The notes: generated from the sequence alone by a model not told the origin. A stretch of DNA of 39,042 nucleotides from Actinomadura fibrosa (GCF_900659615.1 NZ_CAACUY010000069.1:1-39042); one strand, 5' to 3'. Shown: positions 1 through 7,346, counted from the stretch's first letter. Program-made: numbers and translations.

Positions 1-67
1 CGCCGGACCGGCACGCACCGGGCGGCGCGGGCGGGCGGGTCGGGCGCGGTCGCGGTTGCGGGGTGCG

Positions 68-358
68 GTGCCGCTGAACCTGGAGGCGCCGGGCACCGAT
101 GTGGAGTTCCTGGACGCCTGCGCCGATCTGCTGCACATGCTCCGCGCGGTGGGGGTGGCGGTGCAGGACTGGACCGAGGAGGTCTCCGGGCGGCGGCTGC
201 CGTCGGTGGTCACCGGGCCGCTGGACACCGTGTCCGAAGGGCTGGTGGACGGGGCCGCATGCGCCGCGCTGGCCACGATGCTGTTTGAGAACTGGTTCGC
301 CGAAGCCCGCGAGGTCGCCGCCGCCGGGATCGAGTTCACCGGCGACGACCCCGAATAG
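68..358 (+). CDS. Small hypothetical AICE protein, paralog of the next gene
   Basis: An acidic protein of about 96 residues with no family I recognise. The reading frame is open to the left edge, so the start is uncertain: TTG at 56, GTG at 68 (used here), or a start before base 1. It aligns along most of its length with the product of 405-764. Shared positions include T/DxEF near the start, a DWT[ED]E[LV] stretch in the middle, a second-half V[AS]xxLxDG segment, and the ending EAR.[IV]AA.GI. The pair is therefore a tandem duplication that has diverged. It lies upstream of the transfer gene. No membrane segment or metal-binding motif is visible. Confidence 0.6.
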   Translation: MPLNLEAPGTDVEFLDACADLLHMLRAVGVAVQDWTEEVSGRRLPSVVTGPLDTVSEGLVDGAACAALATMLFENWFAEAREVAAAGIEFTGDDPE

Positions 359-404
359 CCCCCGCCCCTGCAACCCCGACCCCTGACCTGAGGGAGGACC
401 GAGG

Positions 405-764
405 ATGCTTCCGCGTCCCCGCGGCCGGCGTCCCGGCCGCTACACCATCGAGTTCGACACCCCCGACACCGACGGCGAGTTCATCGCCACCAGCCTGGCC
501 ATCGCCGCCCTGGTGGGCGGCATGGCCGACGCCGTGGACGACTGGACCGACGAACTCACCCGCCGCGGCATGCCGCCCGCCATCACCCTCCAGTTCCAGC
601 ACGTCGCCGACAACCTCATGGACGGCGAGACCGCCGCCCGGCAGACCGCGGCCAACTTCGCCGACTACTTCGAGGACGCCCGCACCATCGCCGCCCGCGG
701 CATCCGCATCATCGGCAACCCCCACCGCCGCGGCGGAGGCCCCGGGAGGCGCCGCGCCGCCTGA
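405..764 (+). CDS. Small hypothetical AICE protein, tandem paralog of 68-358
   Basis: A protein of 119 residues starting at ATG 405 behind a strong purine-rich ribosome site (GAGGGAGG at 390-397). It has a basic N-terminus (PRPRGRRPGR), an acidic helical core matching the preceding gene (DxEF, DDWTDEL, VADNLMDG, EDARTIAARGI) and a basic Gly/Arg-rich tail. The core looks like a small all-alpha domain. No known function can be assigned. The basic ends, absent from the first paralog, could give DNA binding, but this is inference. The gene ends just before a long inverted repeat that separates it from the transfer gene. Confidence 0.7.
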   Translation: MLPRPRGRRPGRYTIEFDTPDTDGEFIATSLAIAALVGGMADAVDDWTDELTRRGMPPAITLQFQHVADNLMDGETAARQTAANFADYFEDARTIAARGIRIIGNPHRRGGGPGRRRAA

Positions 765-782
765 ACCCCGCCCACCTGCCAC

Positions 783-836
783 CGACAACGGCCCGTGCCG
801 CCGCCCCCACCGGGATGGCGGCACGGGCCGTTGTCG
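783..836 (+). terminator. Perfect 20-bp inverted repeat before traB
   Basis: The arms at 783-802 and 817-836 are exact reverse complements, with a 14-base loop. One arm reads CGACAACGGCCCGTGCCGCC. It sits 18 bases after the upstream stop codon and 24 bases before the traB start. There is only a weak T-run after it (TTGTCGTGTT), so it is either a terminator for the small-gene pair or an attenuator or protein-binding site controlling traB. Confidence 0.6.
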
Positions 837-860
837 TGTTCGACCTGCAAGGAGTTCGCC

Positions 861-3128
861 ATGCCTGGACGTTCCGCCCGCAGCGGCTTTGGTCGCCCTG
901 CGCGCCGTACGCCGGGCCGCTTCGCGCGGCCCGGTCGCGGTCGCGGAGGTGGCCGGGGCCGCTACGCCGACGCCGAACTGATCGATCCGCTGCTGCCCGT
1001 CATGGCCGACTACCGGCCGCGCCCGCGCGGTCAGGTCGCCCGGATGGTCGCGCGCGGCTATGCCCGCTGGGTGATGGCCGCGCCCGACACCCGCGGCCTG
1101 GGCACCGGCCTGACCGCCCTCTACCCGGCCGGGCAGCTGGCGCACCACTACGCCACCGGCCCGCACGACCCGCTGCTGTTGGGGGCGTTCGCGCCGCCGG
1201 TCGCGCTGGCCGCCTGGGTCGCCACCTACAAGACCCACGGGTCGCCGCGCTACTCCGGCGCGATCGCCGCGATCGCCGCCGGTGTACCCACCTGGCTGGC
1301 GACCGCCGCGGCCACCGGGGTCACCAACCTGTCCACCCTGCTGGGCTACACCGTCACCGCCTCCGCCGCGTGGTCGGCCTACACCTGGTCCGATGTGCTC
1401 AAAGAGCGCCGCCGGTTCGCCGAAGCACAAGCCAAGTGGGAGACCATCGCCGGACTGGCCGGGCTGGAGGGCTCGCGGCTGCTGCGCACTGAACGCACCC
1501 GCACCGGCGTGAAGTTCAAGATCGACCTCGGTGTCGAGGGCCCGTCCGCGGCGAAGCTGGAGCGCGGGGACCTGGCCGAGCAGATCGCCCGCTGCTACGG
1601 CATCGGCGCCGACGCCGTCCGCATCACCAGCAGCCGTAAGAACGCCCGGATCGCCTGGATCACCATCCAGCTGGTGGACCTGTGGTCGCAGGAGATCCCG
1701 CACCCGGCCGTCACCGACCCCGCCGCCGCGGCCAAGGGCCACCGCTCCATCCTGGACGGCCCGTTCATCATCGGCACCGACCCCGAAACCGGCGAGGACC
1801 TCGAACTGGTGGTCTTCGACGAGGGTGGCGCCCGGCATGTGGAGATCGTGGCCACCAACGGCGGCGCCAAGACCAACACCCTGTCCAACATCGTCCAGCA
1901 GGGCGCCGAATGCTACGACGTGCTCACCATCGCGATCGACCTGGGCAAGGGCGTCATCACCACCCTGTGGAAGGGCCACCTGCACGAGGCCGCCGGCGTG
2001 GGTGAGGAGGACAAGGCGCTTCAGATCCTGGACTGGATCGACATCCTGGTCGATGAACGCGCGATCGCGTGCGCGGGCGGCACCCACCAGCCCACCCCGG
2101 CCGCGCCGGTGGTGCTGCTGGCCATCGACGAGCAGGACACCGCCACCGGCCTGGACTCGCCCATCGCGCACCGGGTCAAGCCCGTGCTCGACAAGGTCCA
2201 CCGCCGCGGCCGGTCCGGCGGAGTCGTCGGCATCACCGCCAAACAGCGCAACGTCGTCCAGCACACCGGCACCAAGGAAGGCAGCGCCAACACCTACACC
2301 AAGATCGTGGGACGGGTGTCCGACACCAACGAGATGCGAAAGGCCGTCCCGGACTGGGAGACGCTCGGCTGCCCGGACATGTCCACCTACGGCTCCGGCG
2401 CCGCCGGGGTGGTACTGCTGGTCCGCCAGGGCGGCACCTGGCAGACCGGCCGCACCCGCGCCCTGTACGACCCCGACACGGTCAAAGCGCTCGCCGACGC
2501 CTACGGCCCCGCCGACGCGCACCTGGAACCCCAGATCGCCGCCGCGCTGCCCGGTTACGCCGAACGTCACCCCATCCCCGCCACCACCAGCGCCACGCGC
2601 ACCGACACCACCGACCGGCCCGCCGCCCCCGGCGCTACCGAAGGTAGTGGGAGCGGCGGGCAGGACCCCGTGAGCACCCCGCCGCCGACCGGCCCGTCCT
2701 CGGAGGGCTCGGCCCGGGGCGGTGGCCGTACTGGCGACGATGGCGACTGGGGGTTCGACCCCGCCGACGACGCCGCCGTGGACGAGGCCGCCCGGGGACT
2801 GGTGGAACGGCTGGACGAGTTCATCGCCGAATCCGTGCCGCCGCCCGAACAGCCCACCCGGCTGGAAGACCTGAACGCCGCCCGCAAGAAGATCGACAAC
2901 AACACCGTGCCTGAACCGGTCGTCCAGGCCGTCACCGCGTTCCTGGCCGAGCGCGGCACCCGCGGCGCCCGCCGCGACGAACTGGTGGCGCACCTGAAAC
3001 TGAGCAAGTCCAGGGCCGCCGAGCACCTGGGCGCCCTGCGCGCCAACGGCGTCATCACCTCGGCCGGCAACGGCAAAGCCGCCCGCTACTACCTTCCCGA
3101 GCACACCCCCGACGATCACAGCGCGTAA
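861..3128 (+). CDS. traB: TraB-like FtsK/SpoIIIE DNA translocase of AICE conjugation
   Basis: A 755-residue protein starting at ATG 861, with AAGGAG at 849-854. In AICEs this hexameric ATPase moves double-stranded DNA between mycelial cells and is normally the only essential transfer protein. Residues 1-35 are very Arg/Gly-rich. A hydrophobic region at about 90-180 can hold two or three membrane helices. The motor domain follows, with a P-loop-like segment ATNGGAKTNTL at about 332-342 and a Walker B (VVLLAIDEQD) near 418. A Pro/Gly/Ser-rich linker leads to a C-terminal winged helix (about 683-750), the part that reads specific DNA repeats in FtsK and TraB. The P-loop has Ala where Gly normally precedes the Lys. 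A repeat block immediately follows the gene. The family is clear; the symbol is by analogy. Confidence 0.85.
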   Translation: MPGRSARSGFGRPARRTPGRFARPGRGRGGGRGRYADAELIDPLLPVMADYRPRPRGQVARMVARGYARWVMAAPDTRGLGTGLTALYPAGQLAHHYATGPHDPLLLGAFAPPVALAAWVATYKTHGSPRYSGAIAAIAAGVPTWLATAAATGVTNLSTLLGYTVTASAAWSAYTWSDVLKERRRFAEAQAKWETIAGLAGLEGSRLLRTERTRTGVKFKIDLGVEGPSAAKLERGDLAEQIARCYGIGADAVRITSSRKNARIAWITIQLVDLWSQEIPHPAVTDPAAAAKGHRSILDGPFIIGTDPETGEDLELVVFDEGGARHVEIVATNGGAKTNTLSNIVQQGAECYDVLTIAIDLGKGVITTLWKGHLHEAAGVGEEDKALQILDWIDILVDERAIACAGGTHQPTPAAPVVLLAIDEQDTATGLDSPIAHRVKPVLDKVHRRGRSGGVVGITAKQRNVVQHTGTKEGSANTYTKIVGRVSDTNEMRKAVPDWETLGCPDMSTYGSGAAGVVLLVRQGGTWQTGRTRALYDPDTVKALADAYGPADAHLEPQIAAALPGYAERHPIPATTSATRTDTTDRPAAPGATEGSGSGGQDPVSTPPPTGPSSEGSARGGGRTGDDGDWGFDPADDAAVDEAARGLVERLDEFIAESVPPPEQPTRLEDLNAARKKIDNNTVPEPVVQAVTAFLAERGTRGARRDELVAHLKLSKSRAAEHLGALRANGVITSAGNGKAARYYLPEHTPDDHSA

Positions 3129-3143
3129 CCCGCGCCCGGCGCA

Positions 3144-3268
3144 AACTGTCCGCCCCAACTGTCCGCTGAACTGTCCGGCCGAACTGTCCGACCGGCCCCA
3201 ACGCGCGCGCACGTGGACCCGCACGCCCACCCGCACCGGACAGTTGGACAGTTCCCCGCCGGACAGTT
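3144..3268 (+). repeat. Candidate clt: 4 direct + 3 inverted copies of AACTGTCCG
   Basis: AACTGTCCG occurs at 3144, 3157, 3169 and 3182, spaced 13, 12 and 13 bases. Its reverse complement (CGGACAGTT, or GGACAGTT for the middle copy) occurs at 3237, 3246 and 3260. The two groups face each other across 46 bases. The block begins 15 bases after the traB stop. In Streptomyces plasmids such as pSVH1 the cis-acting transfer locus lies at the 3' end of traB and is made of 8-bp repeats bound by the TraB winged helix. The position and spacing here fit that role, with a different repeat word. A repressor-binding operator is the main alternative. Confidence 0.65.
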
Positions 3269-3364
3269 CACCCGCTCCACACACAGTGACCGGCCGAGCA
3301 TGCTCGACCCCCGCGCGCCCTCGGCCGTCCCGTCGTCCTTCAAGATCCGTCTAGCGGAGACGCC

Positions 3365-3682
3365 ATGCTGCCCTCGTTGATCCCCGCCGCCGTCCGCACC
3401 GTGACGGCGGCGCCGTCGCCGACTCCGAGCCACTCGCCGCCGGCCGCCGGGCACGGCGGCGGGGGCGGGCTGTGGCTGCTGCTGCTGTTGGCCGGGTTCA
3501 TCTGGCTGATCGCGCACCTGATCTCGGTGCGGCTGCACCCGCTGCGCACCTGCCGCGCCTGCAACGGCACCGGCCTGCACCGCGGCCACCTCTTCACCGG
3601 CGCCGTCCGCGCCTGCCGCCGCTGCGGCGGCACCCGCCGCGAACTGCGCCCCGGCGCCCGCGCACCCGACCGCCACCACTGA
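3365..3682 (+). CDS. Small membrane protein with CxxC zinc-ribbon pair
   Basis: A 105-residue protein starting at ATG 3365 after a weak ribosome site (AGCGGAGACG). Residues 1-37 are rich in Pro, Ser and Gly. One strong membrane helix follows (GLWLLLLLAGFIWLIAHLI, about 38-56). The C-terminal part has two DnaJ-like CxxC knuckles (CRACNGTG and CRRCGGT) that could bind one zinc, then a basic tail. The layout suggests a single-pass protein with a cytoplasmic zinc knuckle. It follows the transfer gene and its repeat block, so a role in transfer or spread is possible, but nothing in the sequence proves it. Confidence 0.65.
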   Translation: MLPSLIPAAVRTVTAAPSPTPSHSPPAAGHGGGGGLWLLLLLAGFIWLIAHLISVRLHPLRTCRACNGTGLHRGHLFTGAVRACRRCGGTRRELRPGARAPDRHH

Positions 3683-3726
3683 CCACGCGACCCCCCACCG
3701 CTCTGGACCGGCCGACCGATACTGCC

Positions 3727-3764
3727 GTGGTGTTCATCGGTGACGCCAACCGGCTCGGCGGCGG
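3727..3764 (+). pseudogene. Remnant of the zinc-ribbon gene at 4438-4782
   Basis: These 38 bases match 4519-4556 at 34 positions and encode VVFIGDANRLGG, against VVFIGDADRIDGG in the intact gene. There is no start, and no Cys codons belonging to the family lie nearby. It is best read as the leftover of a duplicated copy. A 9-bp stem hairpin (3763-3771 with 3782-3790) follows it and could end transcription. Confidence 0.5.
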
Positions 3765-3839
3765 CGCGTCCGGCCACGGCGGGACGCGCCGCGCGCCGCA
3801 ACACCCGCTACCTGGCGAATCCCGACAAGGAGACCAACA

Positions 3840-4328
3840 ATGCACGGTGATCAAAACACTCGCGAGTGGGACCTGTACGTGATCCTTTCGGTCACCCATC
3901 GCCTGCCGGTGGACTTGGACCCCTGGCTGGAGATCCTCGGCTTCTTGATCGGTGACACCGGCATCGGCGTGGTACAAGGCGCCGCCGCCCAGAAGGAAGC
4001 CAGGGACTGGGTGTTCACCCAACACCCCCAGTTGCGCGACATCCCGGCGGTCCCGGACTTCGCCGAGGGGGACGACGCCGCGATGGACGAATGGGCCAAC
4101 CGGTACAAGCAGCGATACGGACAGACGCTGCCGCTCCGGCCACTTCCGCAAGCCCGACAAGTCCATCGCACCGTCCTGGAAGCCACGCTCGCACTCGCAC
4201 CGTCGGAAAAGGTCATCGTCATCAACCCAGACGACGACCCCGGCGAAGTCATCGACACCATCGCTGACCTGCACGACCGGCACACCGCCAGTGAGCGTGA
4301 GGAACCCGACGACCCCACCCCCGCGTAA
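3840..4328 (+). CDS. Hypothetical AICE protein, 162 residues
   Basis: Starts at ATG 3840 behind AAGGAGA (3827-3833). I do not recognise the family. The first 60 residues look like a compact alpha/beta domain (WDLYVILSVTHRLPVDLDPW, then LEILGFLIGDTGIG). The second half is acidic, with an IVINPDDDPGEVIDTIADLHD segment and an acidic tail. No signal peptide, membrane helix or Cys motif is visible. It stands alone, with gaps of about 110-160 bases on each side, between the small membrane protein and the zinc-ribbon/methyltransferase operon. Codon use matches the AICE genes, which supports it being real. Confidence 0.65.
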   Translation: MHGDQNTREWDLYVILSVTHRLPVDLDPWLEILGFLIGDTGIGVVQGAAAQKEARDWVFTQHPQLRDIPAVPDFAEGDDAAMDEWANRYKQRYGQTLPLRPLPQARQVHRTVLEATLALAPSEKVIVINPDDDPGEVIDTIADLHDRHTASEREEPDDPTPA

Positions 4329-4437
4329 GGCGGCCAGGACCCACATCGACACCTCCTGCCCACACCTTCATCGCCCCGGAGACCGGCCGACCGGTCCCGG
4401 GGCGTTCTGCCGCCCACCCTCCCGGAGGGACCTCGTC

Positions 4438-4782
4438 ATGGCTGATCTCTTCCCGCCGCCCCAGCAGTGGCCGGTGCTGCAACCCCCCGACTGCCCCACC
4501 TGCCAGACCGGCGCCGACGTGGTGTTCATCGGCGACGCCGACCGGATCGACGGCGGACAGGCCAACATCTGGCACTGCCGCTCCTGCCCCGACGACTTCG
4601 CCACCACCATCACCTTCTGGCCTGTGCTGGAGGGCCCGGACTGCCCCTACTGCGGACAGGGCTTCACCTGCTGGGCCGCGATCGACCCCGACCACGGCGG
4701 AGACCTGTGGACCTGCGAGCACGGCCACGAATTCGTCGTGGACCCCGAAGGGCTGATCGTGCTGCCCAAGGACGCGGCATGA
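4438..4782 (+). CDS. Small zinc-ribbon protein
   Basis: A 114-residue protein starting at ATG 4438, with GGAGGGA at 4424-4430. It has Cys pairs in order: CPTC, CRSC, CPYC and a final C-x-H (CEHGHE), enough for two zinc ribbons. The spacing resembles small treble-clef or ribbon proteins often found in actinomycete mobile elements. The short VVFIGDAD segment between the first two pairs is the part repeated as a remnant at 3727-3764. Its stop overlaps the ATG of the methyltransferase by 4 bases, so the two are translated together. Its function is unknown; a DNA- or RNA-binding accessory role is inference. Confidence 0.7.
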   Translation: MADLFPPPQQWPVLQPPDCPTCQTGADVVFIGDADRIDGGQANIWHCRSCPDDFATTITFWPVLEGPDCPYCGQGFTCWAAIDPDHGGDLWTCEHGHEFVVDPEGLIVLPKDAA

Positions 4783-5960
4783 CCGCGCCCGCTCCGCTGG
4801 CGCTGGGGTCGGTGTGCACCGGCTACGCCGGGCTGGACATGGCGGTCGCCCGCGTCCTCGACGTCGAACCGGCATGGGTCGCCGACCCCGACCCCGGCGC
4901 CGCCGCGATCCTGGCCCACCACCACCCCGAGGTTCCCAACCTCGGCGACATCACCGCCGTGGACTGGTCCGCGGTCGCGCCGATCGATGTGCTGTGCGGC
5001 GGCTACCCCTGCCAGCCCTTCAGCGTCGCCGGCCGCCGGAAAGGAAACGCCGATGCCCGCCACCTGTGGCCGCACATCGCGACCGCCCTTCGCCTTCTAC
5101 GACCCCGCCTCGCGATCTTTGAGAACGTCGAACATCACCTTCGACTTGGGTTTGCCGACGTCCTCGCCGACCTTGCCCGCCTCGGGTTCGATGCGGAGTG
5201 GATCACTCTTCGCGCTTCGGTGGTCGGTGCTGCGCACCCCCGATCCCGGCTCATCTTCCTGGCCTGGCCTGCCGACACCGACCGCACGCGACTGGAAGGG
5301 GCACGGCTACCCCGGCCAACTCCCCAACGCGGTGGCGCTGCTGCCCACCCCCCGCACCAGCGACACCAACGGCCCCGGAACGCACGGGGACGGCGGGCCG
5401 GACCTGCGGACGGTGGTGTCGTTGCTGCCCACGCCCCGGGCGACCGACGGGACCAAGGGCGGCCCGAACCAGCGCGGATCGGCCGGGGACCTGATGCTGT
5501 CCTCGGCGGTGTCCAGGCTGCTGCCGACCCCCACCGCGACCAACGCCCACGGCAACGACCGCAACAACCACGGCCGTCTGCTGCTGCCGGGCGTGGCCAA
5601 GACGCTCACCCCATCGACTGGGGCGACTACGGACCCGCGATCGACCGGTGGGCCCGCATCCTCGGACGCCCCGCACCCGCGCCAACTGAGCCTGGACGAG
5701 ATCACCGACCCCGGCTGAGCCCGATCTTCGTCGAATGGCTCATGGGCCTGCCACCAGGCCACGTCACCGACCCCGCCATCTGGACCGCCTACACCGAAAC
5801 CGCCCGACAACGCGGCGCCAGGTGCACCCCGGCCACCGTACGCAGCGCCCAACTCCGCGCCCTGGGCAACGGCGTCGTCCCCCAACAAGGGACCGCCGCG
5901 CTCGCGCTGCTGCTGGACCGCCTCACCGCCCGACCGGCCGACACAAGAGGCGCCGCGTGA
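4779..5960 (+). CDS. DNA cytosine-5 methyltransferase with frame-mosaic middle
   Basis: The frame is open for 393 residues. It encodes motif I (CTGYAGLDMA), the catalytic GGYPCQPFSVAG loop (Cys78), the ENV motif (Glu115), a motif VIII-like RSRLIFLA, and a C-terminal GNGVVPQQ motif X. This enzyme family methylates C5 of cytosine, usually to protect the element or as part of a restriction system; no partner nuclease is seen. The segment 5280-5606 is a low-complexity R/P/H/Q/A stretch in this frame, while the +1 frame there has near-perfect G/C-ending codons and a repeated LLPTP pattern recalled from inserts in actinobacterial C5 methyltransferases. Two compensating frameshifts, or a real overlapping gene, could explain this. 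Either way the enzyme may be altered. Confidence 0.75.
   Translation: MTAPAPLALGSVCTGYAGLDMAVARVLDVEPAWVADPDPGAAAILAHHHPEVPNLGDITAVDWSAVAPIDVLCGGYPCQPFSVAGRRKGNADARHLWPHIATALRLLRPRLAIFENVEHHLRLGFADVLADLARLGFDAEWITLRASVVGAAHPRSRLIFLAWPADTDRTRLEGARLPRPTPQRGGAAAHPPHQRHQRPRNARGRRAGPADGGVVAAHAPGDRRDQGRPEPARIGRGPDAVLGGVQAAADPHRDQRPRQRPQQPRPSAAAGRGQDAHPIDWGDYGPAIDRWARILGRPAPAPTEPGRDHRPRLSPIFVEWLMGLPPGHVTDPAIWTAYTETARQRGARCTPATVRSAQLRALGNGVVPQQGTAALALLLDRLTARPADTRGAA
5053..5718 (+). CDS. Overlapping +1-frame ORF with LPTP repeats
   Basis: This ORF lies wholly inside the methyltransferase gene, one frame later. It starts at ATG 5053 behind AAAGGAAA (5039-5046) and runs 221 residues. It carries an FAFYDPASRSLRTS segment, then SGSMRSGS and PDPGSSSW, and then three LPTP-led repeats (for example LLPTPRATDGTKGG). 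I recall similar sequences both as separate actinophage or AICE proteins and as inserts in C5 methyltransferases. From 5281 to about 5610 only about six of roughly 110 codons end in A or T, so this frame is clearly the selected one there. After about 5610 the methyltransferase frame takes over. It may be a true overlapping gene or part of a frameshifted methyltransferase. Confidence 0.45.
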   Translation: MPATCGRTSRPPFAFYDPASRSLRTSNITFDLGLPTSSPTLPASGSMRSGSLFALRWSVLRTPDPGSSSWPGLPTPTARDWKGHGYPGQLPNAVALLPTPRTSDTNGPGTHGDGGPDLRTVVSLLPTPRATDGTKGGPNQRGSAGDLMLSSAVSRLLPTPTATNAHGNDRNNHGRLLLPGVAKTLTPSTGATTDPRSTGGPASSDAPHPRQLSLDEITDPG

Positions 5961-6163
5961 CCGCCCCCGGCTCGCTGAACTGGCGAGACGCACGGCACTG
6001 GGGCGGCGGCACCCGCCTGCCGTGCGTGCACTGCGGCCGGGGCGCCTTCTGCCGCGACGAAGACGGGCGCCCCTGCCACAAGACATGCGCCGAAGCCGCC
6101 ACAGCACCCGCCGCGAGCACATCGACCATGCCCTGTCCCGAAGATCGGAGGTCTGTCGTATGA
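5957..6163 (+). CDS. 68-residue Cys-rich protein
   Basis: Starts at GTG 5957, overlapping the methyltransferase stop by 4 bases (GTGA), and ends overlapping the next gene by 4 bases. The core CVHCGRGAFCRDEDGRPCHKTCAE holds five Cys and one His, a plausible single zinc knuckle. The N-terminus contains LNWRDARHWGGG and the tail is Ala/Ser/Thr-rich. Tight coupling on both sides and the codon use support a real gene. Its function is unknown. Confidence 0.6.
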   Translation: MTAPGSLNWRDARHWGGGTRLPCVHCGRGAFCRDEDGRPCHKTCAEAATAPAASTSTMPCPEDRRSVV

Positions 6164-7143
6164 GTGATCACAGTTCGATCGAGTGGACCGACGCCACCTG
6201 GAACCCCGTGACCGGCTGCACCAAGGTCAGCCCCGGATGCGCCAACTGCTACGCCAAGACCTTCGCCGAACGCTGGCGCGGCGTGCCCGGCCACCACTTC
6301 GAGCGCGGGTTCGACCCGATGATGCGCCCCGAACTGCTGCGCCGACCGCTGACCTGGCGGGCGCCGCGGCGGGTGTTCGTCAACTCCATGTCCGACCTGT
6401 TCCACGACAAGGTCCACTCGGTGTTCATCGCGCGGGTGTTCGCGGTCATGCTGGCCGCCCAGCGGCACACCTTCCAAATCTTGACCAAGCGTCACGCACG
6501 CATGCACGACCTGCTGCGCCGCCCGGCGTTCCATGACCTGGTGCTGGAGTTGGCGGTCACCGCCTACGGCGCCGACCCCGAGCGTGCCGAGCGGCGGGGG
6601 TGGCCGCTGCCGAACGTGTGGCTGGGCGTCAGCGCCGAGACCACCAAGTGGGCCTGCATCCGGCTGCCCGCGCTGCTGGACACCCCCGCCGCGGTCCGAT
6701 TCGTCTCCGCCGAGCCGCTGCTCGGCCCGGTGAACCTGTCGCCCTGGCTCACCCCATTGCGGACCCCGGCCGGTGACCCGGCACGGCCCGGGATCGACTG
6801 GGTCATCACCGGCGGCGAGTCCGGCCCCGGCGCCCGCCCCGCACACCCCGACTGGTTCCGCTCCCTGCGCGACCAGTGCGCCGCCGCCGGGGTGGCCTAC
6901 TTCCACAAACAGCACGGCGCGCACACCTGGCAGCCCCCCGACAACGGACGCGGCCCGGACCTGCACGTCCACGCCGCCACCGGCGCCACCCGCCCCGCCA
7001 CCGACCGGCCCGACGACCCGACCGGATGGGCGCCAGTCTGGCGCGTCGGCAAAAAGGCCGCCGGCCGCGTCCTGGACGGCCGCACCTACAACACCATGCC
7101 CACCCACCCGACCGGCGTGAACGGCGTGGACGGTGCGGCGTGA
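6160..7143 (+). CDS. DUF5131 (phage Gp37/Gp68-like) protein
   Basis: A 327-residue protein from ATG 6160, with GGAGG at 6147-6151. The N-terminus has the family signature IEWTDATWNPVTGC followed by SPGCANCYA, a three-Cys cluster that resembles the iron-sulfur cluster loop of radical SAM enzymes. Later come NSMSDLFH, the QILTKR strand, WLGVSAE, SAEPLLGPV and GGESGPGARP, all typical of this family. Members are common on phages and mobile elements, and the true substrate is not settled to my knowledge. It sits between two tiny genes in the coupled operon, next to the methyltransferase. The length is usual and all three Cys are present. A DNA-modification or repair link is inference from the neighbours. 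Confidence 0.85.
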   Translation: MSDHSSIEWTDATWNPVTGCTKVSPGCANCYAKTFAERWRGVPGHHFERGFDPMMRPELLRRPLTWRAPRRVFVNSMSDLFHDKVHSVFIARVFAVMLAAQRHTFQILTKRHARMHDLLRRPAFHDLVLELAVTAYGADPERAERRGWPLPNVWLGVSAETTKWACIRLPALLDTPAAVRFVSAEPLLGPVNLSPWLTPLRTPAGDPARPGIDWVITGGESGPGARPAHPDWFRSLRDQCAAAGVAYFHKQHGAHTWQPPDNGRGPDLHVHAATGATRPATDRPDDPTGWAPVWRVGKKAAGRVLDGRTYNTMPTHPTGVNGVDGAA

Positions 7144-7346
7144 CCGGCGGCATGGTCGGACGCCACTACCTCGACCCCGGCGACCGCCTGTCCGGCCGCA
7201 AGCACCCGCCCGAGCCCGTGACGGTGCTGGCCCGATGGGCCGACGGCGGGGGCCCGCGCAACGTGCTCATACGCCGCCCGGACGGCACCCGGCAGGTCAT
7301 CCCGTTCCCGCGGCGCCTACGCCGCCGCCCTGAGGACGTCCCGTGA
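7140..7346 (+). CDS. 68-residue basic hypothetical protein
   Basis: Starts at GTG 7140, overlapping the DUF5131 stop by 4 bases, and overlaps the next gene by 4 bases. The sequence looks like a short beta-rich domain (PVTVLARW, RNVLIRRPDGTRQVIPFPRRLRR) with a very basic end. It resembles small SH3-like or beta-barrel proteins in shape only; no family is recognised. The coupling and the G/C-ending codons support it being real. Confidence 0.55.
   Translation: MTGGMVGRHYLDPGDRLSGRKHPPEPVTVLARWADGGGPRNVLIRRPDGTRQVIPFPRRLRRRPEDVP

Noticed and set aside
336..3284. 982-codon open frame on the minus strand across the traB region
   Set aside because: It is the mirror of traB with low-complexity Gly/Val/Arg content and no family motif. 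Long antisense frames are normal in such GC-rich DNA.
5287..5600. LPTP repeats read as a stand-alone Pro-rich secreted protein
   Set aside because: No signal peptide is present, and the pattern fits inserts recalled from actinobacterial methyltransferases and related phage proteins.
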